Below, piece after piece: positions 44,800 to 58,621 of a DNA stretch of 64,000 nt. Below the pieces are notes generated by a model. It was not told where the DNA came from. It did not search any database and saw only the letters and a list, made by a program, of their open reading frames with translations. The stretch lies in assembly GCA_000611775.1 (NCBI GenBank), contig KK106983.1, positions 4,841,818 to 4,905,817 of the forward strand, given 5' to 3'. How positions within the stretch are numbered: the first letter of the stretch is position 1; each line of letters opens with the position of its first letter. A program made the translations under genes and the position numbers. This stretch comes from Umbilicaria muhlenbergii. Its lineage: Eukaryota > Ascomycota > Lecanoromycetes > Umbilicariales > Umbilicariaceae.

Positions 44800-47700
44800 A
44801 TGGCGAGCGCCCTTCCCATCCGCTTCACGGAGCTTCATGATGTGAGTCTGCTAATCTCGAAGATCTCCCCTCTCTGAGATCCACAATCCAAACACTAGCT
44901 AACGGTGCTCTCTTATAGTTGGCGAAGGCGGAGATCTTGGTACGTATGATCCAGACTTACCATCCGGCTAGAGCTGGCTCATTCGACTTCGTTCAATGTT
45001 ACCCTACTGACATCCCGAAGCCGTCTTCGATAGGTTTCAACTCATGTGTAAGCTTCTCCATGATATTAAAGGCAATGTTGAGAACCTTGTTGACAATCTG
45101 TCCTCTAGACACTAGAATCCGACCACTTCATCTGTGTCCGTCAAAAGGCCAGCGAAGAAGCGTCGCCTGAAGTCATCATCATCAACCTCAAGAAGAACAA
45201 TGAGGTTATGCGGAGACCTATCAAGGCCGATAGTGCCATCATGCATTGGAGCAAGCACGTCATTGCGCTCAAGGCTCAGTCCCGCACGCTACAAATCTTC
45301 GACCTTAACCAGAAGATCAAGCTTAAGTCAGCGACCATGAACGAAGACGTGGTCTTCTGGAAGTGGTTCAGCGAGACTAGCTTGGGGCTGGTTACGGATA
45401 CCTCAGTATACCACTGGAACGTGTTTGATCCCCAACAAGCATCCCCAGTGAAGGTCTTTGAGCGCAACAACAATCTTTCGGTGAGAAATGCAGTCTAGCT
45501 GAGACGCTATTACCTCTCTAACTGAAGCATCTCAAGGGCTGTCAAATCATCAACTACCGCGTAAACGAGGACGAGAAATGGATGGTGGTGGTCGGAATCT
45601 CTCAGCAACAAGGTCGGGTGGTCGGTGCTATGCAGCTGTATTCTCGTGACCGCGGCATCAGCCAGGCCATCGAAGGACATGCTGCAGCGTTTGGCACGGT
45701 CCGTCTCGAAGGCGCACCCGCAGACACGAGGGTCTTCACCTTCGCTGTACGAACAGCGACTGGAGCCAAGCTTCACGTTGTAGAGATCGATCACCAGCAG
45801 GCCAATCCACCGTTTACGAAAAAGGCGGTGGATGTTTACTTTCCGATAGAGGCAACCAACGACTTTCCAGTGGCGATGCAAGTTTCACAGAAGTACAGCG
45901 TCATCTACCTGGTGACAAAGTACGGCTTCATCCACCTGTACGATTTAGAGACTGGCACATGCATCTTCATGAATCGCATATCGAGCGAGACAATCTTCAC
46001 AACTGCTCCAGATTCGGAATCCTCCGGTATCATTTGCGTCAACCGAAAGGGCCAGGTGTTGGCTGTGACCGTGGATGAAACTACCATTATCCCGTACCTG
46101 CTACAGAACCCTGCAAACTCTACTCTCGCACTCAAGCTTGCTTCCAGGGCAGGTTTACCTGGCGCAGACAATCTGTATCAGCAACAATTTGAGCAACTCT
46201 GTGCTCAAGGCAATTATTCCGAAGCTGCAAAGATCGCTGCGAATTCCCCTCGAGGCTTTCTAAGAACACCGCAGACTATCGAAAGATTCAAACAGTTACC
46301 GCAACAGCAAGGCCAATTATCGGTAATATTACAATACTTCGGCATCTTACTCGACAAGGGCTCGCTTAACCGCGTGGAGAGTATCGAGCTTGTCCGACCT
46401 GTGTTGCAGCAGAACCGGAAACACCTCCTGGAAAAGTGGTTGAAGGAGAATAAACTAGAGTGTTCTGAGGATCTGGGAGACATCGTCCGCTTACACGACG
46501 TACAGCTTGCTCTGAGTATCTACCTCCGGGCTAATGTAGCTCCGAAGGTGGTCGCCGGTTTCGCAGAGACTGGCCAGTTCGAGAAGATCCTCTCATACGC
46601 CAAGCAGAGTGGATATCAGCCAGATTTCACCCAACTTCTCCAGCATATTGTGAGGGTCAATCCCGAGAAAGGCGCCGAGTTCGCCACTGCACTCGTCAAC
46701 GAAGAGGGCGGTCCATTGGTCGACATTGAGCGGGTTGTAGATGTCTTCCAATCACAAGGCATGGTTCAGCAGGCTACAGCGTTCCTCCTTGATGCTTTGA
46801 AGGATAACAAACCTGAGCAAGGTCACTTGCAAACTAGACTTCTGGAGATGAACCTGGTGAACGCTCCACAGGTTGCTGATGCTATCTTGGGCAATGAAAT
46901 GTTCTCCTATTACGATAAGCCGAGGATCGCGCAACTTTGCGAAAACGCCCAGCTGTACCAGCGTGCGCTTGAGAACTCAGAAGACCCTGCTGCAATCAAG
47001 CGGAACATCGTGAAGACCGATAAACTCAACGGCGAGTGGTTAGTTAGCTTCTTTGGTCGGCTTTCGCTAGAGCAGTCGTTGGACTGCTTGAACGAGATGC
47101 TCAAGGTGAATATTCGGCAAAACCTGTCAGCTGTGGTCCAGATTGCGACCAAGTTCTCCGACCTATTAGGGCCAGACCGCTTGATCGAACTCTTCGAGCG
47201 ATACCGAACCGCCGAGGGCTTGTACTATTATCTAGGTAGTATTGTCAACTTGAGCGAAGATCCTGAGGTTCACTTCAAGTATATCGAAGCTGCTACTAAG
47301 ATGAACCAGACTTCCGAAGTCGAGCGCATCTGCCGAGACAGCAATTACTACAATCCAGAGAAAGTCAAAAACTTCCTCAAGGAAGCTAGACTTACGGAAC
47401 AACTACCCCTGATCATCGTTTGCGACCGTTTCAACTTCATTCATGACCTTGTACTCTATTTGTATCAAAACCAGCACTTCAAATCTATCGAAGTCTACGT
47501 GCAGAGGGTAAATCCCGGAAGAACACCAGCCGTGATTGGTGGCTTGCTTGATGTCGACTGCGAGGAGTCCATCATCAAGAACCTCCTACAGTCTGTCGAT
47601 CCAGCGTCAATACCAATCGACGACCTTGTATCAGAAGTCGAGTCGAGGAACCGCCTGAAGCTGCTATTACCTTTCCTCGAGGCTACACTCGCCAGCGGTA

Positions 47701-50170
47701 ACCAACAACAAGCGGTCTACAATGCGCTTGCCAAGATCTACATTGATAGCAACAACAATCCCGAGAAGTTCCTTAAGGAAAATGATCTTTATGACACTGT
47801 TACCGTTGGGAAGTACTGCGAGAAGCGCGACCCTAACCTTGCATATATTGCGTACCGGAAAGGTCAAAACGATCTCGAGCTTATCAACATCACAAACGAG
47901 AACTCGATGTACAAGGCACAATCCCGCTACTTACTGGAGCGTGCTGACCTAGAGATTTGGTCCTTTGTCCTCAATGGCAACAACGTCCATCGGCGATCTC
48001 TCGTCGATCAGGTCATCTCCACTGCGGTACCAGAATCGACTGAACCCGAGAAGGTGTCCGTGGCAGTCAAGGCGTTTCTGGATGCTGATCTACCGACTGA
48101 GCTCCTTGAGCTGCTTGAAAAGATCATTCTGGAGCCATCCCCCTTCAGTGATAACGGCAGTCTCCAGAATCTTCTCATGCTCACTGCTGCGAAGGCGGAC
48201 AAGGGTCGCCTCATGGAATACATCCATCAGCTCTCTGCGTACAATGCTGATGAGATCGCTAACATGTGCATATCCGTTGGTTTGTTCGAGGAAGCCTTTG
48301 AGATCTACAAAAAGGTGTCCAATCACAATGCGGCAACCAATGTTCTTGTCGACAACATTGTGAGTATCGACCGTGCCCAAGAGTATGCCGAACGCGTGGA
48401 GCTTCCCGAAGTGTGGAGCAAGGTTGCCAAAGCGCAATTGGACGGCCTGCGTGTCAGTGATGCTTTAGAGTCTTACATCCGCGCACAAGATCCGAGCAAT
48501 TACAACGAGGTGATCGACATAGCTACTCATGCGGGCAAGGATGAGGAACTTATCAAATATCTCCGCATGGCACGAAAGACGTTGAGAGAGCCAGCAATTG
48601 ATACCGCCATAGCCTTCTGCTATGCGAGACTGGATCAGCTGAGCGAGTTGGAGGACTTCCTGCATTCTAGCAATGTCGCAGACGTTGAAGCATCGGGTGA
48701 CAAAGCGTACGAAGAGGGTTATCACCAGGCCGCGAAGATCTTTTTTACCAGCATCTCGAATTGGGCTAAGCTTGCAACTACGCTTGTTCATCTTGAGGAG
48801 TATCAAGCTGCGGTCGAATGTGCTCGAAAAGCTAACAGCGTCAAAGTTTGGAAGCAGGTTAATGAAGCTTGTGTTGCCAAAAAAGAGTTCCGTCTTGCCC
48901 AAATCTGTGGCCTTAATCTTATCGTACACGCCGAAGAGTTACAGGATCTAGTCCGCCAATACGAGCGAAACGGCTACTTCGACGAGCTGATATCCTTACT
49001 TGAAGCTGGCCTAGGCCTTGAGCGAGCACATATGGGCATGTTCACCGAACTTGGCATTGCCTTGTCCAAGTACCACCCAGATAGGACCATGGAACACCTC
49101 AAGCTTTTCTGGTCTCGCATCAACATTCCGAAGATGATTCGCGCTTGCGAGGAAGCTCAGCTCTGGCCCGAGCTAATCTTCCTGTACTGCCACTATGACG
49201 AATGGGACAATGCTGCTCTGGCAATGATGGAGCGTGCAGCCGATGCTTGGGAGCATCATTCGTTCAAGGACATCGTGGTCAAGGTCGCAAATCTTGAGAT
49301 ATACTACCGTGCCTTGAACTACTATCTCCAGGAACAGCCATCGCTGCTCACCGATCTCTTACAGTCACTCACTCCAAGAATCGATGTCAACCGTGTTGTC
49401 CGGATGTTTGAGAAGTCAGACAACATCCCTCTTATTAAGCCCTTTTTACTCAACGTGCAGAGTCAAAACAAGAAAGCGGTCAACAACGCCATCAATGATC
49501 TGTTGATCGAAGAGGAGGACCACAAGACTCTCAGAGATTCAGTAGAAAACTACGACAACTACGATCCCGTTGAATTGGCACAGCGGTTGGAGCGCCACGA
49601 GCTTGTCTTCTTCCGACAGATCGCCGCAAACATCTACCGAAAGAACAAGCGGTGGGAGAAGTCTATTGCGCTATCGAAACAAGATAAGTTATTTAAAGAC
49701 GCTATCGAGACTGCAGCTATCTCTAGCAAGAGTGATGTCGTCGAAGATCTCCTTCGCTACGTAAGCTTTCTTATCACTCTTTATCTTGCTACTTCAGCTG
49801 ACTCAGCAAACAGTTCGTTGACATCGGCAGTCGAGAGTGCTACGTTGGCATGCTTTACGCTTGCTACGATCTTATCCGCCTTGACGTGGTTATGGAAATC
49901 TCCTGGCGTCACGGTCTCACTGACTTTACCATGCCCTTCATGATCAACTTCATGAGCCAGCAGGCCTCGACTATCGAGACTCTCAAGCGCGACAATGAAG
50001 AACGTAAAGCTCGGGAGGCCAAGGAGCAGAAGGAGGAAGACAACACACCGATACTTGGTGGTTCGAGGCTTATGCTTACGCAAGGACCAGTAGGAAGTGC
50101 TCCTAGTCCGATCCCTTATGCGCAGACGAACGGCATTACCCCTCAAGCTACGGGTTTCCGGGGCTTCTAG
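44800..50170 (+). CDS. CHC1: Clathrin heavy chain
   Basis: Forms the triskelion of clathrin coats on Golgi, endosome and plasma-membrane vesicles. Six exons (44800-44841, 44919-44939, 45021-45047, 45109-45480, 45537-49760, 49814-50170) give 1680 residues, the fungal norm. The N-terminal beta-propeller (about 1-330) begins MASALPIRFTELHDLAKAE, then PSSIGFNSC, TLESDHFICVRQK and GCQIINYRVNEDEKWMVVVG. The linker follows, then seven clathrin repeats of helical zigzags. The light-chain-binding and trimerisation region contains CHYDEWDNAALAMMERAADAW and VGMLYACYDLIRLDVVMEISWRHGL. The tail ends LTQGPVG...ITPQATGFRGF. The start is dispersed over three tiny exons (42, 21, 27 nt) that must be spliced to restore the propeller's first blade. 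No defects are seen. Confidence 0.97.
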
Positions 50171-50878
50171 GTGCAGGGAGTCAAGGCCGTTGGGGCTACC
50201 AGAAAAGCGGTCTGTTGAGGCGTGGCGGATGGATGGTCTTCTTCGATGTCTTAATACGCACAAGGCTTTGTTGATGTCTGCAAAAATTGCCGTACATACA
50301 TTCCATGTCGGTTGTATTTGCAATGATGTCTTTCGCTGAGGCTTACGAGCATCAGCTCCACTGTACTGCATCAAGCGTTTGATCTTCAGCGGCTCCATGA
50401 GAGCTTCTACATGTGTAATTGCTAGCTAGTAAGTAACAGTGGCCTCTCATCAACTGGTGCTACTTGATAGAACTCGTCTTCAAGGAATAGAACCAGCAAC
50501 TGCGAATTGATCGTAAAAAGGTCTCCTCGAATGAAAAGGTGTCGTCGAGGTCAGACGAGTTGAACGCCGCATGTCGATCGTTTCGTCCACAGGGCTGAGT
50601 ACCACCCCCCTGCTGTATGAAAGCCACTGGTACTCGTACAGTTAATGTCTAACACGCTCCTTTCCTTTCCTTTCACTCACTGATTCAGACGGTACACAGT
50701 GTCGTTCATGGCTTGAGCGACCGAGATTCGTCCAATCACCACAATTTTACTCCTTCGACTATAAGAGCTAGCAGAAGGCCACCTACGAGGTTCTTGGAAC
50801 AATTTCTCGAAGACGGCAAAGGTGCCTCAGAGCTGGACAAACACCATCAAAGGGCTCGGTGTTCCGTCCGCGGAAGGG
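50171..50878. other. Intergenic, 708 bp (CHC1 3' side, mannosidase promoter/5' UTR)
   Basis: An open frame continuous with the mannosidase exists from about 50766 but without an ATG. A short 5' exon spliced to it could exist, but I cannot define it. Confidence 0.4.
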
Positions 50879-53261
<2,383 letters not shown>

Positions 53262-53826
53262 TTTTTAGGGCGTGCGGATGGGGTTGGGGTTGCTTTTGCG
53301 TTGGGTTGGTGGGTTGGGATTTGGGTGCATTGGTAGCGGCAGGGGGTGTATACATAGCATTTTGGCGTGGTAGCATAGATATCTCAGTTGTTTTCATATA
53401 TGTATATCACTTGTGTTACAATCCCGTTGTGCCAGAAGTCTTTGCTGTGGTGAACTCACGTTGTATCGTTATCCACCTTTCAGCCGGTTGAGTTGTAAGA
53501 TTATATATACTTGCAAGCATGCTGGTCCGTGCCACGGTGCAGTGATTTGATCTGTAATCCATCAAATAAACAATGCAGCGAAACCGCTATAATAGTTGGC
53601 CTGATGCACATTTTGTTTGATTACATATACACAACGGAACATATTTCAGAACCATTCCTAGAAAAAAAACAGCCTTATAATCTCCCCAACCTCCTTTCCA
53701 TCAACACAACCCCATCGAAATCCATTTGAACAAAAATAAAGAGGTGCATGCTTCCCCACCCGCCCTCCCCCCCCATAATCCAAGCATCCTATTTGATCAA
53801 CTCCCCATCTCGTTTCAATCGTTTAA
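53262..53826. other. Convergent 3' region, 565 bp
   Basis: G/T-rich to about 53345 (repeated GGGTTGGG words), then AT-rich, then C-rich at about 53685-53785. No gene supported. Confidence 0.5.
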
Positions 53827-54599
53827 TTACAACCAGATAGCCAAGCCAAGGCCACCGAGAGCAAAGCCTGCGATACTGCCATGCTGTTTCTGGCCGGCGT
53901 TGGCTGTCTGCGTTGCTATTGAGGCTGTGGTTGAGGTGGTGGAAGCTAGGGTCGAGGTCGGTGCGGGCGTTGTTGAGGAGGGAGATGGGGAGGGTGTGGA
54001 AGTGGACGCTGTGGTGGAGGTTGTGGAGGTGGAGGTGGAAGTTGTGGAGGTGGAGGTGGAGGTGGAGGTTGTAGCCTCAGTGGTTGAGGTAGAGGTCTCC
54101 AGAGCAGAGCTCTTGGACTGGATAATAGAGCTTGTAGTCTCAACCGCAGAGCTGGAACCCTCACTGGAAGCAGCAGTGGGCGATTGGGCAGGAGGCGGGA
54201 TGACGCTCAGAGTAACAGTAGCCCCGCAATCAGCCAGCGGAGTACCATTGGGACAGCAGCCCGCGTTGGTGCAGTAAGAGCCGGAGGGACAGTATGCTGC
54301 AGATGAGGATTAGCCATCCGTTGAATCCAATCAAAGTAGGGGAAAAGGGTATATGACTGACTTCCGTCCGAGCAGCACGTCTGCCCTAACCCGGGATTGT
54401 AGCAGTTTGGGAAGCTGATGCATTGGACATAGCCTACCCCACAGGACCTTTCGCAGGTTACGGGAGCCGTGACTGGTTGGCAATAATGGGTTTGTCGGTC
54501 AGAGAGCCCCGACCTCGCTACTAGGGCTGCTCCTTGCCCGCTGAGGGCGGCAGCAGCGGAAGCAGCGCTGGCAAGGATGAAGATGGAAGAGAAATGCAT
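53827..54599 (-). CDS. Cys-rich, Ser/Thr-rich GPI-type cell-wall protein
   Basis: Two exons (54362-54599, 53827-54296) give 235 residues. A signal peptide (about 1-19, MHFSSIFILASAASAAAAL) is followed by a cysteine module: HYCQPVTAPVTCERSCGVG, CISFPNCYNPGLGQTCCSDG and, across the intron, TYCPSGSYCTNAGCCPNG. Short CCSDG/CCPNG units of this kind occur in many secreted fungal proteins. A stalk almost entirely of Ser/Thr with VETT and TSTSTSTT runs follows (about 125-205), then AGFALGGLGLAIWL, a GPI-type hydrophobic tail. Function unknown; wall or surface location is inferred. The stalk DNA (53920-54080) is a degenerate GGTGGA/GAGGTG minisatellite on the + strand, so stalk length may vary between strains. 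Confidence 0.85.
53925..54090 (+). repeat. Degenerate GGAGGT/GTGGAG minisatellite in a Ser/Thr stalk
   Basis: Tandem GTGGAGGTGGAGGTGGA-like units are clearest at about 54010-54070. They encode alternating Ser/Thr on the minus strand. Confidence 0.8.
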
Positions 54600-55572
54600 T
54601 GCAGGAGCTGGATCAAAGGGAAAGGAGAATGCAGCTGATGTTTGGTTTGGTTTGGTTCAATCAATGTGATAAGGGAGAAATAGGTTTAACACGGACGAGA
54701 CAGAGTTGTCCATGAGCTAGATAACAAAGGAGAGAAGGCATTTCAATCAGAGCCTCGAGCCTTGTATATGTGTGAAACGGCAGAGTCGCCAGAGCATTCA
54801 GCTCTCATTACAGTCCAACCGAGAGGCTGAAGCCTGAAGTCTTGGTATATGCTGAGCTCCAGGGTTCGCATCCAATCGCATCGCCCATCTTACCATATGC
54901 AGTTGCATCGAGATTTCCCGCCTGATCTTGGCGTGTACATGTCAGCATGCCAGTGTAGCAAAATAGGAGACAGAGCAAGACGCCGCCGCATGCAAGATTA
55001 AGTATAGAGTCTGAGGTCCCCAGACGCCCGTCGTGGCTATAAGGCCGAGTTCGTATTTGGTGGTCGCCTCAAGCGACCGTGGCCGATTAAGCGAGAGATG
55101 GGGAAGATGGGGAAGAGTGAAACACCGAATACGAAGTCCTTCATCCCACTCTCCATTCAGCTTTTCAGCCACCAAGCCGTTGTAGAGCCGTGCATTTCTT
55201 GGCTACAAGATGTGGGGTGATACCATGATGCCCTCGTTTCGCTTGAAGTCTTGTCAGCACTCAAGGCTTTGTGCAAGGCTTCGTCGCTTTCAGGGAATCC
55301 ATGTGGCTGCCGCCTTCTGTAGCGCAAGGTCGTCGCTCTTGGCGTAAGAACTATTGATATGAGGCCTAACGGCACTCAATGCTGTATCGCGTGTCCAATC
55401 AGAATTCCTGTCAACCATACGCCGCAACGTCTGTGAGGTGGTGAGCACTTGCAGCGGCCAAGGGCTAACAACACTTAGGGCCTTCTAGCGTCACAGGGAG
55501 TGAGTATCGCAATTCCCAAGGATCGTCAATTGCTAGCTTGAAGCGTGTTTATTTGGTAGGGCGAAGGGATGA
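54600..55572. other. Intergenic, 973 bp, no gene seen
   Basis: Promoter side of the Cys-rich GPI gene and 3' side of CDC43. Frames at 54942-55175 and 55157-55375 are unsupported. Confidence 0.45.
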
Positions 55573-57249
55573 TTAAACAAGACTTGATGTCGCCGTATCA
55601 CTAGTCGCTGCAGTATGCTTTTCCAGCGGCGTCTCTCCGCCTCTCCGCCACGCGAGACTCTCATGATGTTCGCGAGCGCTGACGCTGATACAGAGTGCCG
55701 GATCAATGCTCTTGAGCCCGGGCTCTCGCATGCAAGCCAAGGCCGCAAGGCCCATGTACGAATGTAAGAGATCTATAATCATAGAGTCAAATCAACGAAG
55801 CGGGTGAGCAGGGGTTTTGTGTTGAACAGGATAGTTACCTGGAGGATCCCCAGGCATTTTGCCGAAGCCGCCAATAATATGTTGCGTCTTTTCGAGCAGG
55901 TAGCGCCGGTTGGCGTTGAAATCGATCAGGTGGATCTTCTTGAGGAGCTGTAGCCGGAAAGTGTCAGGGTTGTTGTTGGGACGGCATGGAGCTGGGACGG
56001 TTGGCTTACTGCTAGAGCCCCGCCGGCCCAGAACGAGTAGCATGTATCTGCTGGTTTATTGCATCTGCCGTTCAGGCCGGCCCACTGTAGCTCCTCGGGT
56101 GAAAAGCGAAACGGCAGAGGCGGCGCAGAAGCTACCGCTGTGGGAACGGCCGCGTCGTGTGCCTGCATAAGTTGCGGGAGCCGTGCATCTGTAGGGCTGT
56201 CGTTGCCCGAAACGCTGTATTCCTCGTCGTCCTGTATGACCAATGTCTGACGGTATACTAGCCAGCGAAGTATATCTTCAAAACGTAGGTCTGAGTCTGC
56301 GAGAGGATCCTCAGGGCTCTTGGAAGATGGGAGCCTGTCCAAGAAAAATAGCGCACTGATCGCGCAGTATGTATACCCAGCTGCCGTGCAATGAGCAAGG
56401 GCGGATCAGTCAGCCTGCAGTGGAGGCGACAAGGAGCGTACCATGGGCTTCATGGAAGGGGCCTTCGCCGATACCGCCATCGTATGTCTATCCAGAACTG
56501 TATCAGTAGGTGTACTAATAGCTATCTGCAAATAAGAAGGTCTTATTACCTGCGTCGACCTAATATACCCCAGCAACCCCTCCACATCAATATCCCCCGT
56601 CCCCTCATCCCCCCCTCCCCTCAACATCCACCTCACCCCCGCCGCCGTATTACAAAATCGCATATCCCTCCNNNNNNNNNNNNNNNNNNNNCCCCTCCCC
56701 CAGCACCTCGCCAAAACTCCCATCCCCCCTCTGCAACCGCGCCAACCACCGTAAACACTCCCTCCTCCTCACCCTCTCCAACCCATCCCCCAGTACCAAC
56801 AAACTCGCCAAGGCGAAAAACGTCGCCGGCAAATTCGCCGCATCCCAATGCGCATTCCCGGCATCCCTCAGCACCCCCATATCCGCCCCCGTAAAGCCCC
56901 GAAACCCGCCATCCGGGTGCTGGCAGCGGTAGAGCCAATCGACATAGTGAGCGCGTTCGAGAGCGGTGGTGTGAGAGTGGAGGACGCCGAGGAGGTCGAG
57001 GGCGGAGAGGGTGAAGAAGGCGAGGGTGACGCGGTTGGAGTCCGAGGAGGTGTAGGCGGTGGGGAGGAAGGTTTTCAGGCAGCGGAGCCAGTATTTGATG
57101 TGCCGCTCTTTGGCGAAGGTGGAGGTGTCGGGATTGGTTGAGGGTGGCATGGTGGAGGTAAGCGCATGGCGGATGGGTGTGGAAGTGGAGGTTGCGGGTG
57201 CAAGTTGCTGTGGTGGATGGTTGGATGAGAAGGCAGGGCGGCGGGGCAC
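55573..57249 (-). CDS. CDC43: Geranylgeranyltransferase type I beta subunit (interrupted by assembly gap)
   Basis: Beta subunit of protein GGTase-I, which attaches geranylgeranyl to CaaX proteins such as Rho/Cdc42. Five exons: 56550-57249 (contains 20 Ns at 56672-56691), 56442-56487, 56010-56380, 55839-55947, 55573-55772. Motifs: KERHIKYWLRCLKTFLPTAY; RCQHPDGGFRGFTGAD; DMRFCNTAAGVRWML; TYDGGIGEGPFHEAHAGYTY across introns; LNGRCNKPADTCYSFW with zinc ligands Asp and Cys; and DLLHSYMGLAAL with the zinc-ligand His. Frame changes by one across the Ns, so the true gap length should be 1 modulo 3 rather than 20. The start may be 57249 or the in-frame ATG at 57150. About 442-475 residues. The gap lies in extreme C-rich DNA. 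Confidence 0.92.
56672..56691. other. Assembly gap (20 N)
   Basis: Run of 20 N inside the first coding exon of CDC43, within a tract where 56581-56640 has 37 C and 1 G. The length is probably a placeholder. Confidence 0.99.
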
Positions 57250-57455
57250 GAGAAGGAAGGTAAGGCTCGGCCATCAGTTGCGCCGACGCTTGGACAAGGG
57301 CGGAGCGGAAACATGCAGCCGGACCTGTAGAGCTTCCGCGAACCTAATCGCACACTGGCCCCCTTTCTCGAGTCTCGTGCTAGTCCTCACTTCGATTCCT
57401 CGTAGACTCGAGTTCAGGACGACTTCTTCGATATTCAATTATTCAATTGTCAACA
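57250..57455. promoter_or_regulatory. Divergent promoter CDC43 / ILM1
   Basis: 206 bp between start codons on opposite strands; no specific motif claimed. Confidence 0.45.
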
Positions 57456-58133
57456 ATGGCTATCCTCTCCGCAGCCTCCATCATCCGCTCCCTCTCCCTC
57501 TTCCACCTCACACTCGCCTACTTCTTCCTCACCTCCCCCGGCACTATCGGTGACCAAAACCTTGTCTTCATCCTCGGCGCGGCCATGGGCCTGGTACGTC
57601 TCGATTTCCCTTCCCGTTGTCCCTGCGCCATTCTACCACAAAGCAATCACACGAACTAAATCTCGGAAACCACCAGCCCGACGCACCCTCCTTCACCACC
57701 ACATCCGCCCCGACAGCCTTCCTCGCCGTCCTGCTAGCACTCCTCGGGCTCTCCGACTTCACCGCCGCATCCCTCCCAGAAGAAATCGGGTCCTACTACT
57801 GGAGTTCGCAAGCGCCCGTACGACTATTTTTCTTCTTCGTTGTAACGGGGTATACGTACGTGTTCAAGCCCGGTGGCATGGGGTCGGCTTTGGGGAATAA
57901 AAGCGGGACGCACACGGCAGGCGTGGGAGACGAATTGAAGAATAGTGTCGTGTTTACGTGGGGCTTTGTGGAGGTGATATGTTGGTTTTGGGTGAGTGGT
58001 TCTCGTAAATGGTGGGGGTTGGAACGGAGAGGCTGATTGGGAGGGTTAGGTTTATGTTACTTTGAGGGATGAACGGAGGGAAACTGTGGCGCGGGCTGCT
58101 GCGAAGAGGAAGGCGGAAGAGAATATGTTGTGA
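57456..58133 (+). CDS. ILM1: ILM1 family membrane protein
   Basis: Fungal 'increased loss of mitochondrial DNA 1' family, an ER-associated membrane protein of unclear biochemical role. Three exons (57456-57593, 57677-57991, 58050-58133) give 178 residues with about four membrane segments: IIRSLSLFHLTLAYFFL; AFLAVLLALLGLSDFTA; VRLFFFFVVTGYTYVF; and NSVVFTWGFVEVICWFW joined to VYVTLRDERRE. Conserved pieces are SPGTIGDQNLVFILGAAMGL and SLPEEIGSYYWSSQAPVR. The C-terminus is a basic helix. Composition switches from C-rich to G-rich near 57.82 kb within exon 2. Family assignment rests on my memory of the conserved YYW-SQAPVR and D-N-LKNSVVFTWGF blocks. Confidence 0.8.
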
Positions 58134-58621
58134 GATTCTGAAGGTCTGTCAGTACACATCACCAGCCCTGTGTGATATCACTTTGTACGCATCAGAAGCT
58201 GACATTGTGGAAGTATTCTGGCCGGCGTCGGTACATATTGGCTAGGCCTTGCGGCGCTGGTGGAGATAGCGTTCGCTGGTTTGAGTTACGTTGTTTGGGC
58301 GGACTTCTTTGCGATCCAGGTATCCCGCAGTCATCTACACGCAGGGGATCCTCATAGCATGAGTTACTAACGATAGCGTACAGCAGGGCAATTTTTAGAG
58401 CGTCTATGTCTGGACGTCCTGAATCCGTAGATACATTGTGCAGAACGGTATGGGTGAAAAAGTAGACTGTTGAAACACAGAACGCCGGTCTACCCAAACT
58501 CCAGATGCTGATCCAATGATGTACACGCCTTGTAAACGTATAGAAAGATAACGCCACCAATGCGAGACCAAGGGAGCGCTTGAATCTCCGCAATGCGACT
58601 GGCAACAAGAATTCCACTATT
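58134..58621. other. Convergent 3' region ILM1 / NAA25
   Basis: 488 bp. A minus-strand frame of 141 codons fills it but has only a GTG start; see rejected items. Confidence 0.45.

Noticed and set aside
58192-58617. 141-codon minus-strand frame with hydrophobic segments just after NAA25
   Set aside because: Starts at GTG only, no splice donor connects it to NAA25, no recognisable family, and it overlaps a convergent 3' region. It could still be a spliced gene, but I cannot support it.
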